DNA from: Streptantibioticus ferralitis
GTDB lineage: Bacteria; Actinomycetota; Actinomycetes; Streptomycetales; Streptomycetaceae
Reading direction: 5' to 3'
DNA length: 64,000 nt
Assembly (NCBI RefSeq): GCF_029223525.1
Contig: NZ_JARHTQ010000006.1
Span: 1-64,000, forward strand
The notes below the pieces were generated by a model that saw nothing but the letters and a program-made list of their open reading frames with translations, searched no databases and had not been told where the DNA came from. Within the stretch, counting starts at the first letter, position 1. Each line of letters begins with the position of its first letter. Both the position numbers and the translations under genes were made by a program. Shown piece after piece: positions 9,323 to 17,147 of the stretch.

Positions 9323-9769
9323 ATGATGCGTACTCCGGTCGTAGCCGGCTGGTTCAACGCGGACGACGATCCGGACGGGTTCCGGTTGCTCGGCACCCGA
9401 TGCCGGATGTGCGGTTCGGTGTTCTTCCCCAGGGCTGACGCCTACTGCCGCAATCCGTCTTGTGCGGGTTCGGAGTTGGACGAGGTGCCGCTGTCGCGTA
9501 CCGGGACCGTCTGGTCGTACACCGACGGCCGCTACCGGCCGCCCGCACCCTACCCCGGTACGCCGGACGCCCCCTGGGAGCCGTACACGGTGGTCGCGGT
9601 GGAGCTGGCGGCGGAGCGCATGGTGGTCCTGGGCCAGGCAGCGCCGGGCGTCACGGTCGCCGACCTCGCGGTCGGCATGGCGGTCGAGGTCGTACCGGGT
9701 GTACTGCACCAGGACGCCGAGCGCACCTGGACCACCTGGCACTGGCGGCCGGTGGGAGGTCCGGTATGA
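9323..9769 (+). CDS. DUF35 OB-fold and zinc-ribbon acyl-CoA-associated protein
   Basis: 148 aa. A rubredoxin-like zinc ribbon is visible at about residues 28-50 (CRMC ... CRNPSC), followed by an OB-fold domain with RTGTVWSYT. Proteins of this family form complexes with thiolase-fold lipid-transfer proteins and are thought to help bind acyl-CoA substrates. The stop overlaps the start of the following thiolase (ATGA at 9766-9769), strong support for a two-subunit complex. Either of two adjacent ATGs (9323, 9326) may be the start. Confidence 0.9.
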   Translation: MMRTPVVAGWFNADDDPDGFRLLGTRCRMCGSVFFPRADAYCRNPSCAGSELDEVPLSRTGTVWSYTDGRYRPPAPYPGTPDAPWEPYTVVAVELAAERMVVLGQAAPGVTVADLAVGMAVEVVPGVLHQDAERTWTTWHWRPVGGPV

Positions 9770-10953
9770 CCGATGACATAGCGGTGCTCGGCGCCGGGAT
9801 GCACCCGTGGGGCAAGTGGGGCCGCAGATTCGTCGAGTACGGGGTGACGGCCGCGCGGTCGGCGCTCAGTGACGCCCAACTGGGGTGGAACGACGTCCAG
9901 TTGGTGGTCGGCGCGGACACGGTGCGCGGTGGCTATCCGGGCCATGTGGCGGGCGCCGCCTTCGCCCAGGCGCTCGGCTGGCAGGGGGCACGGGTCACCA
10001 GCGTGTACGCGGCCTGCGCCTCGGGCGCACAGGCGATCAACACCGCGCGCGCCCAGATCCTGGCGGGAATGGCGGACGTGGCCCTGGTGGTCGGCGCGGA
10101 CGCGGCGCCCAAGGGCTTCTTCGCACCGGCGGGCGGGGACCGGCCGGACGATCCCGACTGGCTGCGGTTCCGGGTGCTGGGTGCCACCAACCCGGTGTAC
10201 TTCGGGCTGTACGCACGCCGCCGCATGGCGCTGTACGGCGACACGCCGGATGACTTCGCCCAGGTCAAGGTGAAGAACGCGGCGGCGGGCCGGGCGAATC
10301 CGCATGCCCGTTACCGCAAGGCGGTCACCGCCGAGGAGGTCGCCGCGTCTCCGGTCGTGGCCGATCCGCTGCGGCTGCTGGACATCTGCGCGACCTCCGA
10401 CGGGGCTGCGGCGCTGGTGCTGTCCAGCATGTCCTTCGCCCGTCGGCACGGGGTGGATCCGGTGCGTATCCGCGCGGTCTCCACCGTCACCCCGCGCTAT
10501 CCCAGAACCACGCTGGATCTGCCGGACTTCGCGACCGACTCGGCGGCGGTCGTGGCGCCGCCCGCCATCGGCTTCCGGGCCTCGATCGCGGCGGCGGCCT
10601 ACGCGGAGGCCGGGACCGGGCCCGCGGATCTGGACCTGGCCGAGGTATACGACCTGTCCACCGCCTTGGAGTTGGAGTGGTACGAGGACGTGGGCCTGTG
10701 CCCCGCCGGTGAGGGCGTGAAGCTGCTCCGGGAGGGGGCGACCGCGCTGGGCGGGCGGATACCGGTCAACCCCAGTGGCGGGCTCGCCTCGTTCGGCGAG
10801 GCGGTTCCGGCACAGGCGATCAGCCAGGTCTGCGAGCTGACCTGGCAGTTGCGCGGGCAGGCGGGCGGACGGCAGGTCGCCGGCGCGCGATGCGGGCTGT
10901 CGGTGAACCAGGGGTTGTTCGGCCATGGGTCCGCGGTCATCGCGGTGCGGTGA
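9766..10953 (+). CDS. Thiolase-family lipid-transfer protein / acetyl-CoA acetyltransferase-like
   Basis: 395 aa thiolase fold. The nucleophile cysteine is kept: Cys84 in YAACASGAQ. The C-terminal half has VNPSGGLASFGE and the later RCGLSVNQGLFGHGS, where the usual GHP loop is altered. Translationally coupled to the DUF35 protein through ATGA. The true start at 9766 is inside a longer open frame that runs on upstream only because of high GC. By analogy to SCP2-thiolase/DUF35 pairs it should cleave or form C-C bonds on CoA esters; the substrate is unknown. Compare the paralogous set at 56285-59429, where one member lacks this cysteine. Confidence 0.9.
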   Translation: MTDDIAVLGAGMHPWGKWGRRFVEYGVTAARSALSDAQLGWNDVQLVVGADTVRGGYPGHVAGAAFAQALGWQGARVTSVYAACASGAQAINTARAQILAGMADVALVVGADAAPKGFFAPAGGDRPDDPDWLRFRVLGATNPVYFGLYARRRMALYGDTPDDFAQVKVKNAAAGRANPHARYRKAVTAEEVAASPVVADPLRLLDICATSDGAAALVLSSMSFARRHGVDPVRIRAVSTVTPRYPRTTLDLPDFATDSAAVVAPPAIGFRASIAAAAYAEAGTGPADLDLAEVYDLSTALELEWYEDVGLCPAGEGVKLLREGATALGGRIPVNPSGGLASFGEAVPAQAISQVCELTWQLRGQAGGRQVAGARCGLSVNQGLFGHGSAVIAVR

Positions 10954-11109
10954 GCCCTTCCGGCGGATCGTTGCCGGGGCGGCTCGTCCGGCGGGCAGCG
11001 GCCTGAACTCCGCGGCGGGCAACCACTGATGCGCGGCGGTCGACTCCTCTCCGTACCCGGAAGGTTGCGTGAACGCATCGTAAAGCGCACCGAGGCGCCG
11101 GCGCCCCGG

Positions 11110-12798
11110 ATGCATCCTGGATCCGTGCCTGCCTGGACCGATCGTCTGCGCTTCGCGTTTCAGCCTGTGGTCAACGTGGTGACCGGCTCGGTGGCGGCCC
11201 TGGAACTCCTCGCCCGGCCCGAGGAGGGCGACCTGCTGGGCTCGGCTCGCCGCTCCCCCGAACTCGACGTGGAGATCGCCGCGCTCGCCGTACGGTCGGC
11301 CGCGCGCCAAGAGGCGCTGCTGCCGCTGCACGTCAACCTGTTCGCGGCCACGCTCGCCCAACTCCCCGAGCCCACACCGCTGTTGACCGCGGTACGGGAG
11401 GCGGGCCGCCGGCCATGGGAGATCACCGTCGACGTGGGCCCGCCGTTCTCCGGTCTGTGGCAGGACCCGCTACTGGAGGCCGTACGCAGTCTGCGCGAGC
11501 GGGGGTACCGGATCTGCGTGGACGGTGTCGGCGACGGGGACATCCCGCTGCGGCTGCTGTCCGAGCTGGCCCCCGACATCGTCAAGCTCGACGCCTCGCT
11601 GACCACCCGGCTGCCGGGCGACGGCCGCCGGCGGGCGGTGGTCAGCGCGCTGCGGCACTTCTGTGAGGGCATCGGCGGACGGCTGGCCGCCGAAGGGGTG
11701 GAGACGGAACGGCAGTTCGCGGCGGTGCGGGAGGTGGGCGTACACCTCGCGCAGGGCAACCTGTTCGCACCCGCCTCCGGCCGCCCCACCGTCGACGTGT
11801 ACCGGCCGCCGGTGCCGCCCCCGGCCGCCGCCGTGCCCGCGTCGGCACCCGCCGGTCCCCCGGTCGCGGCGTTCCTGCGGCCCGCCGCCCTGCTGCCGCT
11901 GTCGGTCTCCGCGGAACGGGTGCGGAACCTGCTGACCTCCAGCGAGGAGATTTCCGGAGTGGTGCTGGTGGACGATGACGGCAGACCGGTACGCGCCATA
12001 GACCGGGACCGCTTCCTGCTGTCGCTGTCCGGCCGGTACGGGCATGCCCTGCACGCCGACCGTCCCGCACTGCGCCTCGCCGACCATCCTCGTACCATCG
12101 CGCTCGGCGCCACCGCGTGGCAGGTGCTGGACGTGGTCGCCGCCGACTCGCGACGGCGTACCGGGGACGATGTGGCCGTGGTCGACCCGGCGGGTCGCTG
12201 CGTCGGCGTGGTGCGGCTCGCCGACATCGTGCGGTCGCTCGCCGAGAGCCGGGTGGAGGAGGCGGTCAGTCTCAACCCGCTCACCAGGCTGCCTGGTTCC
12301 GACGTGGTCAACTCCGAGCTGGAGCAGCGGATCGCACACGGCCGCGGGTTCGCGGTGAGCTGGCTGGACGTGGACGCGTTCAAGCAGATCAACGACGAGG
12401 CCGGGTTCGCGGCGGGCGATGAGTTGATCCGGGCGGTCGGCCATCATCTGGCGCTGTGCACACGGCAGTTCACCGGTGCCCTGGTGGGACATATCGGCGG
12501 TGATGACTTCCTCGTGCTGTGCGCGCCGGAGGAGTTGGGCGCCATCGCCACCACCGTGCTGGACCGCCCCTGGTCGGCGGGCGGCCTTCCGGTGACGCTG
12601 TCACTGGCGACGCTGGTCTGTCCACCGGGGCGGATCCTGGACCACCACGAGGCCGCGGGTCAGCTGGCGACGCTGAAGAAGGAGGCGAAGGCGCTGGACG
12701 GTACGAGTTGGGTGCGGGCCGACGCGGGCACCGCGGGGCACCAGATACTGCGGGGAGACAGCCGCCCGCACCCGGTCCGCCGCGCTGCCGCCACCTGA
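11110..12798 (+). CDS. EAL-CBS-GGDEF protein with altered catalytic motifs
   Basis: 562 aa from ATG 11110 (alternatives: GTG 11125, ATG 11029; no clear ribosome site decides). Order: EAL-type domain (about 10-240), a pair of CBS-like repeats (about 260-390), GGDEF domain (about 395-545). EAL residues kept: ELLARP, LHVNL, VKLD, EGVET, AQGN. Altered: the usual EITE is EITVDV and DDFG is VDGVG, so two metal or catalytic acids are missing. The GGDEF domain keeps LDVDAFKQIND but has GGDDF. The protein probably binds or senses cyclic-di-GMP or a CBS ligand rather than being a normal phosphodiesterase or cyclase. Converges on the CvnD gene. Confidence 0.88.
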   Translation: MHPGSVPAWTDRLRFAFQPVVNVVTGSVAALELLARPEEGDLLGSARRSPELDVEIAALAVRSAARQEALLPLHVNLFAATLAQLPEPTPLLTAVREAGRRPWEITVDVGPPFSGLWQDPLLEAVRSLRERGYRICVDGVGDGDIPLRLLSELAPDIVKLDASLTTRLPGDGRRRAVVSALRHFCEGIGGRLAAEGVETERQFAAVREVGVHLAQGNLFAPASGRPTVDVYRPPVPPPAAAVPASAPAGPPVAAFLRPAALLPLSVSAERVRNLLTSSEEISGVVLVDDDGRPVRAIDRDRFLLSLSGRYGHALHADRPALRLADHPRTIALGATAWQVLDVVAADSRRRTGDDVAVVDPAGRCVGVVRLADIVRSLAESRVEEAVSLNPLTRLPGSDVVNSELEQRIAHGRGFAVSWLDVDAFKQINDEAGFAAGDELIRAVGHHLALCTRQFTGALVGHIGGDDFLVLCAPEELGAIATTVLDRPWSAGGLPVTLSLATLVCPPGRILDHHEAAGQLATLKKEAKALDGTSWVRADAGTAGHQILRGDSRPHPVRRAAAT

Positions 12799-12812
12799 CC
12801 TCAGGTGGCGGC
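12787..12812. terminator. Palindrome holding both stop codons of two convergent genes
   Basis: A perfect 12-bp inverted repeat, GCCGCCACCTGA (12787-12798) and TCAGGTGGCGGC (12801-12812), with a 2-base spacer. The TGA of the GGDEF gene ends the left arm and the TGA of the CvnD gene (minus strand) starts the right arm. Probably a bidirectional terminator, though no T-run follows. Confidence 0.6.
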
Positions 12813-13412
12813 TGGTTCCCGGTGCGCGCCGGACCGCTCCATCGCGTGCGAGACCACCGCGATCAGCACCTCCTTCGCGGACTCCCGATCCCGCGCGTCG
12901 CACATCAGCAGCGGCACATGCGGATCGAGGTCCAGCGCGTCGCGCACCATGTCGAGTGCGTGCCGCTCGGCACCGTCGAAACAGTTGACGGCGACCGCAA
13001 AGGAGATTCCGCGCCGCTCGAAGTAGTCGATCGCGGCGAAGCAGTCCTCAAGGCGCCGGGTGTCGGCCAGTACCACCGCACCGAGCGCGCCCTGCGCCAA
13101 CTCGTCCCACAGGAACCAGAATCGATTCTGCCCGGGCGTGCCGAACAGGTACAGGACCAGGTCCTCGCGAAGCGTGATCCGGCCGAAGTCCATCGCCACC
13201 GTGGTGGTGTTCTTGCCCTCCACCCCCGTGGTGTCGTCGACCGGCCGTCCCGCCTCGGTCAACGCCTCCTCGGTGCGCAGCGGCCGGATTTCACTGACCG
13301 CGCCGACCAGGGTGGTCTTGCCGACACCGAAGCCGCCCGCGACCAGGATCTTGAGCGCGACAGGCTCAGTGGCGGAGGACTTTCGGCGGCGGTCAAAGCG
13401 CCCGAAGGCCAT
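12801..13412 (-). CDS. cvnD: CvnD-family small GTPase (conservon protein D)
   Basis: 203 aa Ras-like/MglA-like GTPase of actinobacterial conservons. P-loop GGFGVGKT at residues 26-33, switch region TTTVAMDFGRI, and G3-like FGTPGQNRFWF (DxxG replaced by GTPGQ, usual for CvnD), plus VAVNCFD in place of NKxD. Known conservon proteins act at the membrane with CvnA kinase, CvnB roadblock and CvnC. Here no cvnABC is adjacent; the nearest set is at 24383-27792, same strand and correct order, across about 11 kb of accessory DNA. Upstream neighbour 13516-14457 may be co-transcribed. Confidence 0.92.
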   Translation of the reverse strand: MAFGRFDRRRKSSATEPVALKILVAGGFGVGKTTLVGAVSEIRPLRTEEALTEAGRPVDDTTGVEGKNTTTVAMDFGRITLREDLVLYLFGTPGQNRFWFLWDELAQGALGAVVLADTRRLEDCFAAIDYFERRGISFAVAVNCFDGAERHALDMVRDALDLDPHVPLLMCDARDRESAKEVLIAVVSHAMERSGAHREPAAT

Positions 13413-13515
13413 GGATCTCTTCTCCAGGTTTGCCGTCCGTGCAAGTGTGTTGAAGACTCTAGCGGCCCACGGGAGTTCGAGAGCGAAGGCCCCGGCCCCA
13501 GGGGCGCCGGCGCGC

Positions 13516-14457
13516 TCAGCGCAGCGCCTGTGCCTGCCAGTGGCTGAACTGCTTGAGCGGCTCCCCGTCCAGCTTCCACGGGAAGGCGGTGACGATCCCG
13601 CCGATCAGCTGGAACACCGGGGCGGCATCCGGGGTGTGCTTGGCGTGGACGAGCCCGTACGCCAGGGTGTTCAGATCGGCCAGGGCCGCGGCGTGCTGGA
13701 GGAATCCGGGCTGCGGCCATTCGGTGACCGCGCGCTCCAGTGCGGCGGCGGCCGGGGGCTGGGTCCACAGCCGGGCGGCCATCAGCGCGTCGACGCCGCC
13801 CGCCGACACGGCTCGCCAGTAGCGGTCGACCATCGCCACCAACTCCACGCCCGCAGCTGGCGCGTTGGGCGGCATTCCGGCGCGCGTGGCGTCGAGGAAG
13901 TCCAGCACCTGGGTGTGCGAGCCGCACTCCTCGGGCGAGAGGTAGCCGAGCATCTGCAGGTATGCCTCACGGTGCCAGGCGTCGCGGATGGTCACCTCGC
14001 GCCACACCGGGAAGACCTCCTGCGTGGGGCGACCCAGCAGCCGTAGCGTGCGCAGCATCGCGAGCCACGGCGCCGGGTCCTCGGGTCTCAGTTCGGCGGC
14101 GCGGTAGCAGCCGTCGATGGTCTCCTGCGGATTCGCCAGGGTGCCTTCCCGCTGGCCGTGTACGAGCTCCACCCAAGCCCGGAAGAGCAGGGCGTCGGCG
14201 CTGTTCGGCTGCCGCCGGACCCAGCTGCGGGTGAGGCCGGGATGCGCGACGGAGGCCAGCACCATCATCCGGTGGGTACGCCGGTCCCAGTCGGACCCCG
14301 GCTCCTGGAGCAGGTCCGCCACCAGGTCGACACGGATATCCGTCATACCGGGCATTGCCGGGGATTCCAGCTGTTTGCGCACTTTGCCGAGTTTTGTGTC
14401 ATCGAGCTCGGGCGCCAAACGAGGGGTCACGCTACGACGAGAACCAAATATCGGCAT
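13516..14457 (-). CDS. Conserved hypothetical protein upstream of cvnD
   Basis: 313 aa, no membrane segment or signal peptide. The middle is rich in alpha-helical, TPR-like text (ADALLFRAWVELVHGQ, IDGCYRAAELRPEDPAPW, WREVTIRDAWHREAYLQML), so a tetratricopeptide-like scaffold is plausible. Start chosen at ATG 14457, preceded by GGAAG on the minus strand, rather than an ATG 12 codons further upstream. It lies 103 bases before cvnD on the same strand, so a link to GTPase signalling is possible but is inference only. It marks the left limit of normal-looking sequence before the patchwork region. Confidence 0.82.
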   Translation of the reverse strand: MPIFGSRRSVTPRLAPELDDTKLGKVRKQLESPAMPGMTDIRVDLVADLLQEPGSDWDRRTHRMMVLASVAHPGLTRSWVRRQPNSADALLFRAWVELVHGQREGTLANPQETIDGCYRAAELRPEDPAPWLAMLRTLRLLGRPTQEVFPVWREVTIRDAWHREAYLQMLGYLSPEECGSHTQVLDFLDATRAGMPPNAPAAGVELVAMVDRYWRAVSAGGVDALMAARLWTQPPAAAALERAVTEWPQPGFLQHAAALADLNTLAYGLVHAKHTPDAAPVFQLIGGIVTAFPWKLDGEPLKQFSHWQAQALR

Positions 14458-15006
14458 GCTTCCGGAGCATAGGGGGAACTCGGACCGCCGCACAGGGAAT
14501 GACCTGGATCGTTATGCCCATAGTCGCAAAACCTGTGAGGGTCGCGCTCACCTGCGCCGGCGATCGGATCCATGAGCGCTTCGGGCACCACAACCGGGCC
14601 TGTGAGCAGGCCGCGAAGACACCCGGCGGCTTCCCGCTGGAGAATTCTCACGACAGACGAACTACGCATATCGCACGGCCGGTTGGGCATGGATGCCGCG
14701 AACAGTCCTCGGCACCTCAGCGTGGATGACAGGTGTGAAGGGACGGCCGTCATGGGGTCCAGCGGGGCGGGCGCACGGCCATCGGGCGCACCGGACGGGG
14801 CCTCCCGCCAGTCGCCGGCGGCGCGGGCGGTGAGCGGATCTCTCGGCGCCTCCCCCCGCAGACGGCCGTCCCATGGGTCGGGCTTGGGGAACACCGGTAC
14901 AGCCATTAACGCTAAGCACTCGATCTTGAGTGCCTAGCAGGTCAGGCGCACGGTCGTGGAGCCTCGGGTTGATCCGGGGCGGCGGACGGTCTCCGGGAGA
15001 ACAAGC
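14458..15006. other. Gene-free stretch with one copy of an imperfect repeat
   Basis: No reading frame here has convincing codon use. The stretch contains the left copy (14882-14930) of an imperfect direct repeat that recurs at 15511-15556. Nothing else is recognised. Confidence 0.5.
14882..14930. repeat. Imperfect direct repeat, left copy
   Basis: Shares GCTTGGGG, ACA, CGGTACAGC and CGCT with the copy at 15511-15556, roughly 35 matches over 46 positions by eye. The two copies flank the DUF3592 gene. Confidence 0.5.
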
Positions 15007-15402
15007 TCAGTGCGTGAACACGACTCCAGCCGCGACGCCGAGCCAGAGCATGGCTCCGAAGAACAGGCCGACGATCCGGTGCAGGCGATACTTCCGGGTG
15101 AATACCCGTGCGCTTTTCGGCCTTTCGGGCAGGTAGGCGACCGGTACCTGGGTTCCGAGGGCCAGCCCCGTCGCCGTCGTGGGGGGCCGGAACCTGACGG
15201 GTCGGCCCTGCCGGTCGGTGAACTCGATGACGGGCGTCGAAGAGTCGTCCCCAGGCTCATGCTCCTGGTCCACCACCACCCCCTCGGCATGCAGCCCGTA
15301 GCGGCTGAGCCGCATCTGCAGCCGTGCCTCCCGCGCACCGGCCCACAGACCCACCAGGCCCACCAACACGGCCAGCCCGACACCGATCGTTTCACCGGTC
15401 AT
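15007..15402 (-). CDS. DUF3592 family membrane protein
   Basis: 131 aa. One N-terminal membrane segment (ETIGVGLAVLVGLVGLWAG), a central soluble beta-rich domain with GVVVDQEHEP and VIEFTDRQGRPVRFRP, and a C-terminal membrane segment (IVGLFFGAMLWLGVAAGVV). This two-TM layout is typical of DUF3592, whose function is unknown. Start at ATG 15402, which has GGAGGG and GGGGA upstream on the minus strand; the open frame extends further by chance. The gene is bracketed by an imperfect direct repeat, which may mark a small mobile cassette. Confidence 0.85.
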   Translation of the reverse strand: MTGETIGVGLAVLVGLVGLWAGAREARLQMRLSRYGLHAEGVVVDQEHEPGDDSSTPVIEFTDRQGRPVRFRPPTTATGLALGTQVPVAYLPERPKSARVFTRKYRLHRIVGLFFGAMLWLGVAAGVVFTH

Positions 15403-15510
15403 CCGTCCCCTGCCCTCCCTCGCGCAGCGCCCGCCCGGCACGGGCCGCGCATCAGGAGGACGCGGCACGCAGCCCGACGGTTCACGAAGGTGCGCGGGCA
15501 CCCCAGCTGT

Positions 15511-15556
15511 GCTTGGGGGACATCGGTACAGCGGTTGGCGCTGAGACTGGTCTTGA
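15511..15556. repeat. Imperfect direct repeat, right copy
   Basis: Partner of 14882-14930; see that entry. It runs directly into the hairpin at 15563-15597. Confidence 0.5.
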
Positions 15557-15562
15557 ACAGTG

Positions 15563-15597
15563 AGAGGACCCCGGCGGCTTGATCGCCGGGGTCCTCT
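15563..15597. terminator. Strong stem-loop terminator
   Basis: Perfect 14-bp stem, AGAGGACCCCGGCG (15563-15576) with CGCCGGGGTCCTCT (15584-15597), loop of 7. It lies 28 bases past the stop of the minus-strand gene at 15626-15934 and ends that operon. Confidence 0.85.
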
Positions 15598-15625
15598 GTG
15601 TCGTGCTGGGCTTGGTGGTGTTGGG

Positions 15626-15934
15626 TTACCGGTCCGGGTGCAGCGCGCGGCCGACCGGTGAGTCGAGTGCGTCGGGATCGACGGCGGCGAACACCGCGCC
15701 GCGGTCCGGTACGGGGGCCCGGTCCGCCGCTCGCGCATCGCGCCACAACGAGTCGGCGAGGTGGGCCAGGCGCTCGCCCTTGTCGGCCAGCGTCTCGAAG
15801 TCCTCTTTCTCCAGAGCTGCGGCGAGCCGGGGAAGCTGTTCGAGGAGCTCGCCCCAGCGGCGGGCGACGGCCTGCTGGGAGCGGGTCAGCCCGTTGTCGC
15901 CGACCGGGTCGATCCGCTTGTTGTAGCGCGTCAT
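15626..15934 (-). CDS. Small hypothetical protein
   Basis: 102 aa, charged and helical (QAVARRWGELLEQLPRLAAALEKEDFETLADKG), no membrane segment. I do not recognise a family. It follows the frameshifted GNAT gene by 27 bases on the same strand and is the last gene before the terminator at 15563-15597. ATG at 15934 with a GAGGGGAT-like site upstream. Confidence 0.7.
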   Translation of the reverse strand: MTRYNKRIDPVGDNGLTRSQQAVARRWGELLEQLPRLAAALEKEDFETLADKGERLAHLADSLWRDARAADRAPVPDRGAVFAAVDPDALDSPVGRALHPDR

Positions 15935-15961
15935 CGTCGATCCCCTCGTCGTGGTGGGCCG

Positions 15962-16680
15962 TCAGCCGCGCGGGCGCCAGCGGGAGAACAGCTGCTCGCC
16001 GGGGCCCGCGTTGATGGCCATCGGCAGGTTGATGCGCTCCAGGGACAGCCGCTCGCCGGGCGTGTGGACGGCGAAGCCGTGGCTGCCGTAGAAGGCTTCC
16101 AGGCCGCTGCCGACGTCGAACTGGCCGTAGGCGAGGAAGAATCCGAGCTGCTGGTAGATCTGCCAGGCCCGCTTGAGCAGGGCGCCGGCGAGGCCCTGGC
16201 CTCGGGCCTGTTCGGCCACCGCGAGCGCCTGGAGTTTGGTGGGGGACCAGGGAGAGCGTGACGAGCTGTTCCGGGTTGTAGCCGGAGTCCGACGCCTCCT
16301 TGAGCATGGTCGCGGCGGGCATCCCGGCGAGCACGCCCACCACGTCGCCGGCCTCGTCCTCGGCGACCAGGACCAGGGACATGCTAGGCATCCCCTCGAT
16401 CAGCTGGGGCCGCATGCACGCCTTCAGCGCCGTCTCGTAGTACGCGTCACGGTTGTGGTCGTCCGGTCAGCAGCGTGTGGGCGATCGAGCCGTCGCCGAT
16501 GGCCCGCTCCAGGTAGGGGTCCAGCTCCACCCCCGCCAGGCGCATCAGGGCGTCCGCCGCGTGCTCCTCTCCGGGGCGGATCAGCCGCACCCTGCCCCCG
16601 GCTCCCCCGGCTGGTTGCATCCAGCCGTCCCGGAGTCGGGCCGCGCTCACCGGCACGGGCTTCTTCGTACGCTTGCTCAA
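15962..16680 (-). pseudogene. GNAT N-acetyltransferase broken by two frameshifts
   Basis: Three frames must be joined to read one protein. Segment 1 (from TTG 16680, after GGGAGGGG) ends near 16468 in IGDGSIAHTLLT; segment 2 starts DDHNRDAYYETALKAC and runs through VLVAEDEAGDVVGVLAG to VTLSLVP; segment 3 begins TKLQALAVAEQARGQGLAG and ends RWRPRG at 15962. The second break is one extra base in the run of five G at 16241-16245; the first is near 16468. The acetyl-CoA loop AEQARGQGLAGALL is intact. The homopolymer break could be a sequencing error, the other is less easily explained that way. Same strand as the recombinase/IHF genes. Confidence 0.82.
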
Positions 16681-16761
16681 CTGCCGTTCCCCTCCCGTTG
16701 ATCGCTTCACGGACGCGTCCACCCTGCCCGACCCTGGCGTGCGCCGACAGGGCGCGACCGG

Positions 16762-17076
16762 TCACTCCTTGGGCGGGAAGAGGGCCAGGAGCCGGGCGCG
16801 CTGGTTGGCGCCGAGGCCCTGGACGCGGCGGCTCTCGGAGATGCCGAGGTCGGCGAGGAGTTGGCCGGCGCGGACGGCGCCGATGCCGGGGAGCGATTCG
16901 AGGACACGGCGTACCCGGATCTTGCCGACCACGGTGTCCTGGCGGGCGAGCAGGTCCGTGAGCGGCAGGGTTCCCGCCTTCAACGCGGCCATCAGGTCGC
17001 CGCGTTCCTTGCGGACGGCCTTCGCCTTCTCCAGTGCTTCGGCCCTCTGGGATGGGGTCAACGGAGGAAGTGCCAT
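16762..17076 (-). CDS. Actinobacterial integration host factor (sIHF/mIHF) paralogue
   Basis: 104 aa. Helix-two-turn-helix DNA-binding protein of the actinobacterial IHF type: MALPPLTPSQRAEALEKA start, then VLESLPGIGAVRAGQLLADLGISESRRVQGL and an ending in LLALFPPK. This family binds DNA non-specifically, affects topology and is needed for some phage integrases. Streptomyces already has a core copy elsewhere, so this one, beside a serine recombinase, looks like an accessory paralogue. ATG at 17076 follows GAAAGGACC on the minus strand. The gap to the recombinase stop is 71 bases, so an operon is likely. Confidence 0.9.
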   Translation of the reverse strand: MALPPLTPSQRAEALEKAKAVRKERGDLMAALKAGTLPLTDLLARQDTVVGKIRVRRVLESLPGIGAVRAGQLLADLGISESRRVQGLGANQRARLLALFPPKE

Positions 17077-17147
17077 GGGAACGGTCCTTTCACAAGGTGA
17101 TCGAGATGACCATCCTGCCTCTGTCGTTGTGGCGCTGACCAGCAGGT

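Noticed and set aside
9550-11361. 603-codon minus-strand frame across the thiolase gene
   Set aside because: Antisense to a gene with clear thiolase motifs.
14572-14937. 121-codon plus-strand frame left of the DUF3592 gene
   Set aside because: Composition is not gene-like and it ends inside a repeat copy.
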